A stretch of DNA of 64,000 nt from Triparma columacea (taxonomy: Eukaryota; Sar; Bolidophyceae; Parmales; Triparmaceae). Each line of letters starts with the position of its first letter. The stretch's first letter is position 1. The notes below the pieces were generated by a model. That model did no database searches, had not been told where the DNA came from, and worked only from the letters and a program-made list of their open reading frames with translations. The translations under genes were made by a program, and so were the position numbers. Location: contig BRYA01000342.1 of the NCBI GenBank assembly GCA_030267965.1, forward strand, positions 1-64,000, read 5' to 3'. This document shows, piece after piece, positions 55,520 through 64,000 of this stretch.

Positions 55520-56461
55520 ATGCCAAAGATTGAAGTCATCTCGTCGTACGACGAATACGGCGAAGTTTCTCAGCAAAACTCACAGCAAGAAGATGCTTCA
55601 AAACGTCCCCAAACCCCCGAAACCCCCCCATTAGACTCAAACTGTCACTCCCTCGACTTTCTTCGGAAGGACCTCTCCCTGGAAAACTACATCCATAAGC
55701 TTTCACAGTTGATAGCTGATATAGAGACGTCGGATTCATTATCTCATTTCCATAAACCTGAAGTTTATTACCACAATCTCTCCCTATTCACATCAAAACA
55801 CATTGAGGAAATTGTATCGACACTCCGTATCTCTTGGGACTGCTCCAAAGTCCTCTGTGCCCTCCTCTCCAAGCTCACCAACATATTCGAGACATCTATC
55901 TCTTTTCTCTCCCAAGCCTCGTCTCAAACCTCGCCATCCCGTCAGGCTCAGAGGGAGGTCTGGGTGAATGTCTTCAACCTGGTAGAAAAGGTCTCAGAGA
56001 GGGGGAGAATTGAGGGCGCGTTGTCTATCCCCGAGCGAACCTCTTTCTACGCTCTCCTCTCGAAATCCTCCCACCTCGAGGCTATAAAGGCGAAACATCT
56101 TCTCCCTTTCATGCTCAACTTCCTTAACATAATAACCATGAACCTAGAAGCCGGCTTCACGGATGATGCCCTCGCCGAGCTGAACGGTTTCGTGCACATA
56201 TTACACCTCGCAGTCTTCTCCTCCAACCCCGCTTTCCTCATCGCCGTCGACCTTCGCGGTGGCGAGCTAACCTGTGGTATGATTTCTGTCCTCACGCTCA
56301 TCAAGGACGTTCAAGCAGCCGCCGATACTGAGGAGAGGCTCCTCAAGCTCTGCCGGGAGCTTGTGAACAGGGGAAAGAACGGGAAGGCGAGAAGGGACGT
56401 GGAGGAGCTTAAGGAGAAGTGCGGGGTGTTGCACCCGGTTGTGACTAGCATAATTGGATAG
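55520..56461 (+). CDS. Hypothetical helical protein, single exon
   Basis: A 313-aa frame from Met at 55520 (MPKIEV) to TAG at 56461, with an alternative Met at 55493. It is mostly alpha-helical, with about eight predicted helices in the second half (VNVFNLVEKVSERGRIEGAL, FYALLSKSSHLEAIKAKHLL, ITMNLEAGFTDDALAELNGF), suggesting an ARM/HEAT or other helical-repeat fold. The N-terminal 60 residues are Gln/Ser/Pro-rich and probably disordered. No signal peptide, membrane segment or catalytic motif. Not recognised. Codon use resembles neighbours. It follows TypA on the same strand after 89 bp, one of few co-oriented pairs here. Confidence 0.65.
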   Translation: MPKIEVISSYDEYGEVSQQNSQQEDASKRPQTPETPPLDSNCHSLDFLRKDLSLENYIHKLSQLIADIETSDSLSHFHKPEVYYHNLSLFTSKHIEEIVSTLRISWDCSKVLCALLSKLTNIFETSISFLSQASSQTSPSRQAQREVWVNVFNLVEKVSERGRIEGALSIPERTSFYALLSKSSHLEAIKAKHLLPFMLNFLNIITMNLEAGFTDDALAELNGFVHILHLAVFSSNPAFLIAVDLRGGELTCGMISVLTLIKDVQAAADTEERLLKLCRELVNRGKNGKARRDVEELKEKCGVLHPVVTSIIG

Positions 56462-56550
56462 TGTGGATGTTGTTGCTATAAAAGTGATTCGATACGATAC
56501 ATTTATTCACTCCCCCCCACCCTTGATACTCTCTCAAGAAACCCTATGCT

Positions 56551-59111
56551 TCAAATTGCCCCCCCCGGTCCTACAACAACACCCACAAGGCCCTCCTGTG
56601 CTTGTTTCTCCCCCGCCCCCCTGTTGAGGTCAAAGTTGTCCAGCCCCTCGCTTGACACCGTGGTATTGCTCGAGAATGTCGGGGTAATAAACCCCTCGAT
56701 TTCCCCGTTGTCGATCAGGTGCTTTCCCTTCCGAACCACCTGTGACCACGACCGGGACGGGATGCGCTTGGAAATTGCATGCCAGTCGCAACCGTTAGTT
56801 ATTCCTTCTTTCAGCGTCTGCAGTTCAGATTTCTTCCAGAAACCCGTTTGCTTGTTGGGCTTTTCGTCTTCAAGGATGAGTGCAAATCCCTTGTTTTTCA
56901 CTGCGGTGATAAGGATCAGGGGGATAGGGTGTGATGGGGCGGGGGGGTCGAGTTAGTTCCGGAGTATGAGGAGAAGCACTGGACTTGGCTTGGGAGCTTC
57001 ATCTCGATGTTCGTTCGTCACGTCATCTCACCTTGCTCTCTGCTCCTGGAGGGTATGAGGACCGCGATGGACGCCCAGTCTCGCCCATAATTCTGGATGC
57101 CTTCGCGGAGAGCTGCAATCTCAATTTTCTTCCATTTCCCTGTGCCGGGGGTATTATTCACTTGGTGGAGCGGCGCCGAGGTTGCCGCTGCTGTGCTGCT
57201 GCTGGCAGAAGTAGTCTGAGGCACCAGTGACAAAAGAAGAGAGAGCGGCGAGCGAAGCGAAGGATCGGGTTGGAATAATTCGCGACTCTACTCCGCTTCG
57301 CTCCTCATTTCTTACCTCCTCCCCCTCGCTTTTCCCTCCCCTTCCCCGCATCCTACCGCCCCTCCTTGGCGGCTCTTCGACGACGACGATCTTATGCTTC
57401 TTCTCGTCCCTTTGCGCCGCCCTCAACTTTCTTGCTTCCGCAATGCCAACCGAGTTCTGCGATGTGCGAAGCAAACATAGGGTGAGGATTATGGTCAACA
57501 ACGACAACCGCAGTCTAGAGAGGACGCGTCTTATATGGAAGCTCGCGCTCGCCTCATCTCACCTCTCTAGCCCTCTTATCCCTCCCTCCTCCCCCCTGTG
57601 TTCCACCGCCTTTGCCTTCCTTGCTTAGCCCCCCCCTCCCCTCCCTGAAGGCCACCTCCTTGGCGAGAGCCTCCTCATATTGCTTCCTGCCCTTGGGGAA
57701 GTTGAGCCTCTGGTTCGCTGCAATCTTCCCGGCATTATCCTTGAGGTTCTTGTCATAGACCCAGGCCGCCTCGGCGGCGTAAGTGTAACAGCCTAAAGAC
57801 TTGTTGACCCGGCGGGCCCTTCGGCGGTGAGAGAAGCAAGTAGTGTTGCGTTAGGTTGGAGTAGTGTATGTACGCATTGGGTGCGAAGCCGTTCACTACT
57901 TACCTGTACTTTGTATGGTCGAGACAGATGCCGAAGTAATTTGAGGCGATGGCCTTCATTTCGTCCCTAGTTATGGCTGTGGCGGGAAAGTGAAAAAAAA
58001 CAACCCCGATAGGGTTGAGTTAGCGCGAAACAGTTATATTATCGGGCAGTGAGCGCGAATCGGGACCAACAAGCTAAGGGATTCGAAAGAGAAGGTCACA
58101 CATAATAATAGCGAAAATATACTACAGTAGCTCTCATAAACCCTCACACATTTGCGTCCAATGTTGTCCATTCTCACCTCCCTTGCCGTTCGGCCCCAAT
58201 GACGCGTTCATCGTGGGGGTGGGTGCAGCAGCGCTCAACGTAAAGCTCCCGCTCCTGAGGGTGGCGCGTGGTTGGAGTGAAGGGGTAAATGGTTGAAAGG
58301 ATGTTGCTAAGGTGTGTCTCCACGTAACCTTACTCACCTCCTCCTGCCCTTTGAAGAGCCTGCTGCACCACCCACTCCCACCCTCTTCGTTGCCGACTCG
58401 TCATCTGACTCAGAAGACACCGAAGAAACCTCGTCCTCATCTTCACCCGTCGGCGCCGAAGTGTTCCTGTTCGCAAAGGGGTTCCCGAAAGGGCTCACAA
58501 TCCCTTCCAAGTCAACCTCATTGGCGCTCTCCTTGAATGCATTCGGCTCCTCGATACTGAGGACGCCAAATGCCTTCTGAGCGGCCTCCCTGCTCTCATA
58601 GATCCCCACCTGCCTCGTGTAGGTTGCAGAAACCACCAAGTTTGCTTCCCATGAAGAGGTCCCCCTGAGGAGGAGGAGAAGAGGGAGGGGGGTTAATTAC
58701 AAGGTGAACAAGAATGTCAGCATACACTACACCGGCCTCTTCCCCCCAACCTTGCTCAACTTACCTTCGCTTCAACACCATCATTGGGTAGCGCTGCCCT
58801 GGGAGAACTGTATGGCACGGAAGATGAATTCCACGAGGAGAAGCTCCAAATTCCCCCATAACCATGTTGTCCGACACCGAAGAAGCCAACGACCCAAAAG
58901 AATCTACAGAAACCTTCCTGATTGATTGCATTCTGTCGAAGGCGTCATTTAAGCCTTTCTCGTCAGATTGACGACGACCAAGTGTTGTCAACACCTGACT
59001 AAGGTCATCAGGAGGAATAAGAGAACCTAAATTCTCCTGCAAAGGCACACAGTGCGAGGGTAATGGACAATTCTCACGATCGTCGCAGAGAGATTTAGAA
59101 TGGGAAGACAT
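56551..59111 (-). CDS. Transcription regulator with two AP2 and two SANT/Myb domains
   Basis: Eight exons (59111-58765, 58664-58338, 58254-58178, 57976-57904, 57818-57563, 57456-57316, 57215-57032, 56900-56551) give 584 aa; all phases close. AP2 domain 1 spans residues about 95-150 (SSWEANLVVSATYTRQVGIY, then SREAAQKAFGV). AP2 domain 2, split by introns, is about 262-325 (NYFGICLDHTKYRARRV, CYTYAAEAAWVYDKN, AANQRLNFP). Two SANT/Myb repeats follow: about 428-470 (GKWKKIEIAALREGIQNYGR, DWASIAVLIPSRSREQ) and about 487-530 (GFWKKSELQTLKEGITNGCD, WHAISKRIPSRSWSQ). Both SANT units use WKK-x-E plus IPSRS. AP2 and Myb are DNA-binding domains; together in one protein they suggest a transcription factor reading a composite site. 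A Met start is at 59111. Confidence 0.85.
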
Positions 59112-59389
59112 TTGCCCTTAATGCGATGGAGCGGCGAGGAAAGCGTTCTGCACTCGTCCAAGTCACGTGTGGAGAGGTTGAATAGAGCGATGGGGTAAAT
59201 ATCCCGCAACTTGATATATATATTGAGTTCAAGAGTTTTGCCCTTGTTCTGGTTAGTTTGTTCTGGTAAGTTTGAAGCGAGGGAGAAGGGGTTGCGGCTG
59301 GGCTAGGAATTCCTGGATCTCAAGGGTTCTCAACTTATCAAATTCATTCTTGACATCACACTTGACTCTCGAAACGATAAAAAGGTCTC

Positions 59390-60937
59390 ATGGCAGCGTT
59401 TCAATTCGAAGTCCCCGGTGAGGATGGCGGGGATCGGTTACTATTTCGGGGGTGGGGAGATTTCTATCATAGTGTCCTGGGAAGACGCAGGGTTTGCAAG
59501 CTATTATCCTAACTCTCCCCCCCTCCGTCTCAGACGCGGTCCACCAGGCAATGAAGGACGTGAGGAGCGACGAGCTTGATTGCGACTGGATGGTCGCCAC
59601 TTGGGACACTCCAACCAGCCTGAAGCTGGAGGGCAGTGGCAGCGGCGGCTTGGAAAGTATGAAGGCAATCCTCCCCCAGAACGACGTGGCATACGGCCTA
59701 TTGAGGGAGAAATTCAACTGGGAGAGCGTCGGCGATGTCAGCGCAGACACTATCAAGTTCATATTCATCTACTGGTTTCCAGACTCTGGCGTCCCCCTCA
59801 TGAGAAAGATGAAGGTTGGCACGATGGAGGGCCAGGTTAGGAAGCTGTTCCAACAGGTGAGCATAGGTGGGAGGAACATACCCACAACCATTTAACCCTT
59901 CCGTTGTTACGCAATTCTTACCCACTTACACAACCCCCCGCGACCCCCCGCGACCCCCCGTGACGGACGAAGTACCACGCCGATATAATGGCAGGGAACG
60001 GAGGGGAGTTTACGGCTGACATCGTCAAGACGTTGCTCGAGAACATCACTGGAAAGGCCGACCACACCACCGCGGCCAGGGCAGCGCCCAAGGTGGAAAA
60101 GGTGAGAATGGAGAAATATAGAAGACAACATGCACAAACGTGACCAGGCACACCGAACGAAAGTTGCAACCCGAGACTTCGCCAAGCCTCAGATAGATAC
60201 CAACGCAAATCTTCCCACGGCTCACTTCGTTCGTCGCATTCGTCACAGTTCGAAAGGAAATTCATTGGGGGAATGGACGGCAAGACACAAGATATTGCCT
60301 TTTCGGACGGGGATGCTCTCAAATCAGCTATTGCATCGGTCAGAGACGACAACCAGCCAGATATTGATTTCTGCATTGCAGACTTTGATATGTCAACCAA
60401 GAAGCCGGCACTGAAGCTCAAGGTGGCAGGAAGGGGAGGCCTTGAAGGTGAGGAAAAGCAAAGGGCTCAGTAACACGCATATCCCTCCTCACTTTTCCGT
60501 CATTCCTCCACCGCAGCTATCAAAGCCGCCCTCGCCGCCGACCAGTTTAACTACGGCTTCGTGCGCATAACGGAGACCATCGATCAGACAGAAGCCATTA
60601 AGTTTTGCTTTATCAAGTCGCAGCCCGAGGCGACAAGCTTCAAATCAAAAGGAAAGCTTGGATTGCTCGGGGGAGCCGTGAGCAGCGTCTTCCACCCCTA
60701 CCATGGAGACATCTTCATCGACGAGGTGGGGGATCTCAAGGTAAGAGAGAAGTAAGGTTTTGTTGCAAGTGTCGACTTTGATGAGGTTACTAACCCCCAA
60801 AACTTCAACATTCAACTTCCAGATGGAAGAGGTCATTCTCGCTACGAAAAAGGTGAGTATCGGGTTTTGGTACGTGAATCACAAAATTACAAGCTCAGTA
60901 GCGCTTACGCAAATTGTTTTGCTCGTCACAGCGCTGA
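59390..60937 (+). CDS. Tandem coactosin/ADF-H-domain actin-binding protein
   Basis: Seven exons (59390-59417, 59534-59856, 59973-60101, 60249-60447, 60517-60740, 60823-60852, 60932-60937) give 312 aa. Domain 1 (about 10-150): AVHQAMKDVRSDELDCDWMV, then IKFIFIYWFPDSGVPLMRKM, then QYHADIMAGNGGEFTADIVK. Domain 2 (about 175-305): ALKSAIASVRDDNQPDIDFC, then FNYGFVRITETIDQTEAIKF, ending EVILATKK. Each has the coactosin-like layout, a weaker actin-depolymerising version of the ADF-H fold. It probably binds actin filaments. Tandem ADF-H occurs in twinfilin; here both units look coactosin-like, so not twinfilin. The last exon carries one Arg and the stop. Confidence 0.8.
59933..59961 (+). repeat. ACCCCCCGCG repeat in an intron
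   Basis: Three nearly perfect 10-bp units of ACCCCCCGCG or CCCCCCGCGA type in the second coactosin intron, directly before the acceptor. It is a short C-rich tandem with no clear role. Confidence 0.75.
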
Positions 60938-61021
60938 GGACAAGAAGCGGATGTAACTTATACTGAAGAGATTTAATTTGTCAACTTAATATTCAAAAAT
61001 AATAATTTCTCTCTCCCTTCA

Positions 61022-64000
61022 TCATAACGGAGCGACCTTCACGCTCGAACCGACCTTTGCTCTCGAGAACATCGTTCCCTTGCCTTCTGTGGCCTTCGGC
61101 TCCGTTCTTACCATATTGTCGGAGGTGGTTTTGTCGGCCGAGAGCTCCGAGGTCGTCTCTGTTTCCCCATTGGTGAGTAGGCTGCTGGTGGGCGAGTCAA
61201 CAAACCCAGTGGCCAGCTCTTGCTTGGCCATTTCTCGCTCTAACCGCACCTTGCGTTCCTCTTCCGTCCCAAGCCGCAGGAGCCGGTGTTTGTAGATGTA
61301 CTTGAGAGCTTCTTCGTTCTTTGGAGCCGGCTTGGGCCAGAGCATGTCCTGGCCGCTTGCTCTGCTTGCCCTTTCGTCTTCCTCAGTGCAGTTTCCTGAG
61401 CAACCGAAAATGATGCAGTTGACCAGGCCCCGCTTTTTCTCCATGTCTCTGATGGCCTGCGTCGTTTGCGTCCCGCTTAAAAGCCCCCCAGCCTCCTCCA
61501 TGTTCTCGTCCATCACCACCAAGTCGTATTGCACGCCAGGTTCTCTTAACATCTCCAACGCCTGCTCGCCTGTCTTGGCAGAGTCCGCCGTGAACTTCAA
61601 ATCGAGGAAGATGCCCATTGTGAATTTCCGCACGAGCATCTTCCTGTTCACGGCACCGTCGTCCACGACGAGGACTCGCAGGCCATGCACTTCTGGGCCG
61701 GTAAAATCGCCGCCGTCGGCGGTCTTGGGAGAAGAGAGGATGGGAATGACCATCTTCTTCATTTTGATAATGAAGCTGAACTCGCAGCCGGGTCCACCGA
61801 ACGAGTCTGCCTCTCTCGTGGGACTCTGGACGACGAGCTCTCCGCCCATGAGTTTGACGAGCCTGAACGAGACGTTGAGGCCGATTCCAAACCCCTTCGA
61901 CTGCGAGTAGGTAGTGCCGGTCTGCTCCCGAAAGCCGAAGACGAACTTCTGTTTTTCCGGAGGAATGCCCACACCTGTGTCCGCAACGAAGAATTTGATG
62001 CCGACAAAATTGCCTGACTCCTCAACCTTGCTGCATCCGAAAGCGATCTCGCCTCTCTCGGTGAATTTAGCAGCGTTGTTGACCAGGTTCAGCATCACAA
62101 GACTCAGCTGCGTAGGCGCACCTTCGACTGTTAAGTCGAGCTCCTTTTCAGAAGCGTCCACGTGGCATAAGCGAACTCCAGCGCCTGCCACGTGTTTATT
62201 CATTTTCATCAAATTCTTCATTATCACAGCCGGATTAAAGGCCTCCTCGGGCAGCGCTAGCGCTCCGTTGAGAAGCTTGTCCAGGCTAAGGACGCTCTTG
62301 AGCAGCACGGACAGGTGCGAGCAGCAGCTTTCGATCGTCCTTAGTTCGGTCTCGACCTCCTCGTCCAGCTTGGGCGCGAGTGACACGAAGATGTGCTCGA
62401 GCGAGAGGCCGATGCCGTTGAGAGGATTCCTAATCTCGTGCAGCGCACTCGCGATGAAGTTCTTCTCGTTCTCGACCAGCTGCTTCTGGTAAGCTGTGGC
62501 GTGCTTCTCGATGGCCATCAGGGCGGCCGCCTCCTTCTCAGACTGGATCTTCTCGCGCTCGAGCCTGGCGATCTCCTGATCTCGCTCGATGATGAAGCGC
62601 TCCACGCGAGAGTTTTCGGTGGCGAGAAAGTTGCTTGCGGAATTCTCTAGAAACAGCCTTTTGAGGTTGGCCTCAGTGAGGCCTCTCTCCTCGTCGCCGG
62701 CACTGTATGGATGGTCCGAGCTCGAGCTGCCGGAGGAGCTTTTGAGGAAGATGGAAACGTCGCACAGGGAAAGGCCCGCGCGACCGAAGTACATGAGAAA
62801 CATGGCAATTTGCCAATAAATAGAAGATTCTCCGTAAAGCCCGCTGCCCAGTAAGAAGAAGGTGCCCATGCTCGCGCAGACGAAGAGAGAGCTGAAGCCG
62901 AGGTAGATGCCCATCGTTCTTCTTGACGCGACGGAGTCCACTGTCCGGTACGTCATGTAGGCGGTGTAGATGAATCTGGTCATAATGATGAAATATGAGA
63001 GCGTCATCGGCACGTAGAAGACCTCGCGAATGGCCACCGGATCGGCGATCTGAAACACAGCCCCCCCCACCTGCATTGTAGGGTACAGCAAGTCCAAAAA
63101 GAAGCCGCAGAAGACCACTCCCTTGGACCACCGAGGGTGGGCTTCAACGGGATCCACGAACTTCACGAGGTCATTGTACTGCTCGCAGTACGCCTTCCAG
63201 AAAGAAGTCACGAGGACCGAGGAGGAGAGGCCACCGAACGGGAAGAGGTGGCCAATAAGGCTGCGCAGGCGGGGGACAGAGGGGGAGTGAGAGGGGGAGG
63301 GTTAGGGGGGGAGAAGGAGGAGAGGGAAGAGGACGAAGGGGTGTTCTACCCCAACCCTACTCACCCAAACCTCAATGCGTTGCTTCCTGGAGCCATGTAA
63401 TTAGCTCCCGCAATCACGTTGTAAATCACTGCCAGACTAGATGGAAACTCTAGCGCCGCCACCATGTTCCTGGTCGTCATCTTCCTGGTGTCAATGCCGA
63501 TGTCCGTGATGCGCTTGAGCGCGAGAAACGCGAGTGGCAGGACGAGGATCTCCGTCAAAGTCGAGAAGTACTTCTTCCAAAGAATCTGAGGCAGGCAGGG
63601 AGGGCGGGAGGGAGAGTGATTAGTGGGTTTGACATGCCCAAAATGCACCGGAGCAGCCTCCTCTCCTTTCCCCTCCCGTCCTCTACCCTTTCTTCACCTC
63701 GCTCGAGGCACAACCCCTCACCTCATGTTTGTTTAGATCGAACTCGAACTGCACGTGTAGCTCTTCGTCCGGAAAGTCCTCCATCCTCCTCAGCAGATCC
63801 TCGCCTGCCCTTTTTCCAATCTCTGCAAACGGCATTTTATCAAACTCCGCGGCCCAGTGGTCGAAGTTGTACGGCCAGGGGTCCTTGGTGAGTGCGTAGA
63901 GACCGGGCACGGCCTCGGCAGCGCTCAGGATGAGCCCTTTGACGCCGGCACGGGAGAGGGCAAGGTAGACAGCCTCAAAGTAGCCAAGGTGGGGGGAGAT
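61022..64000 (-). CDS. Membrane hybrid histidine kinase, 5' end outside the window
   Basis: Exons seen: 64000-63722 (open at the window edge), 63585-63365 and 63260-61022; phases close. No start codon is present, so this is a 3' part. Several membrane helices follow a first soluble segment: LTEILVLPLAFLAL, a second around AALEFPSSLAVIYNVIAG, then about five more. A coiled coil leads to a HisKA site ALHEIRNPLNG (phosphorylated His), an HATPase domain with NNAAKFT, ADTGVGIPPE and GFGIGLNVSF, then a C-terminal receiver: VLVVDDGAV, VVMDENM (phosphorylated Asp) and WPKPAP (Lys). The tail is Glu/Thr-rich. So it is a hybrid kinase: signal sensing, phosphotransfer to its own receiver, then probably to an Hpt protein elsewhere. 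Confidence 0.88.

Overview
This window is the end of a nuclear chromosome from a eukaryotic microbe. It opens with about twelve CCCTAA telomere units (TTAGGG type) and runs inward through roughly 700 bases of degenerate subtelomeric repeat into dense, intron-bearing genes. The organism looks like a photosynthetic stramenopile (ochrophyte) that can build a flagellum. The closest guess is a Bolidophyceae/Parmales-like alga, but that is inference. The evidence is: proteins with a signal peptide followed by a phenylalanine-type plastid transit motif; a methionine sulfoxide reductase with an apparent extra thylakoid-lumen leader; a protein with the DNPSC-type segment I associate with diatoms and relatives; and several ciliary proteins (PIH1 dynein-assembly factor, CEP164-like WW domain, androglobin-like calpain domain). 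Introns are short (about 70-290 bp). By my count about 50 of 61 begin GTGAG rather than GTAAG or GTATG. I joined exons by donor/acceptor sites and reading phase; in nearly every gene the phases close exactly.

Layout. 1-723: telomere, telomere-like tracts, an 18-bp and a 52-bp tandem repeat. 724-4965 (-): broken START-domain/multipass membrane gene, with a possible micro-exon array just upstream (5009-5400). 6229-7495 (+): surface cupredoxin with TPR and GPI signal. 7539-9853 (-): PIH1/Kintoun. 10102-14837 (+): DExH helicase with a zinc finger at each end. 14929-16805 (-): EF-hand protein. 17302-20855 (+): WW-domain kinesin-14. 20936-21560 (-): fluoride channel. 21803-22855 (-): TAF7. 23759-27064 (+): SPT5. 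27490-29677 (-): 7-dehydrocholesterol reductase. 29781-30131 (+): small basic frame with an internal stop. 30373-31710 (+): DPH4-like J protein fused to a CoA-binding domain. 31784-33310 (-): probable organellar protein crossing a gap. 33459-35112 (+): stramenopile DNPSC protein. 35229-40812 (-): androglobin-like calpain plus adenylate kinase. 41009-42150 (+): unknown. 42221-43487 (-): duplicated plastid membrane protein. 43548-43915: AT-rich island. 44516-45935 (+): G-alpha. 46052-47150 (-): plastid protein. 47225-48303 (+): MsrA. 48360-52633 (-): PH plus DUF547 protein. 52950-55430 (+): mitochondrial TypA/BipA GTPase. 55520-56461 (+): unknown. 56551-59111 (-): double AP2 plus double SANT regulator. 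59390-60937 (+): tandem coactosin. 61022-64000 (-): hybrid histidine kinase, cut by the window edge.

Gene neighbours are mostly unrelated, and strands alternate almost gene by gene, so most genes are paired head-to-head or tail-to-tail with gaps of 50-300 bp. Themes recur without forming operons: cilium (PIH1, WW-kinesin, androglobin-AK), transcription (TAF7, SPT5, AP2-SANT), signalling (G-alpha, hybrid kinase, PH-DUF547) and plastid (MsrA and two membrane or leader-bearing proteins). The main novelty is in domain architectures: WW-kinesin-14, calpain-adenylate kinase, J protein-CoA-binding, zinc-finger-bracketed helicase and AP2-SANT. All calls are from reading the sequence; no database search or RNA evidence was available. 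Four N-gaps and one probable homopolymer frameshift show that the assembly has local errors.
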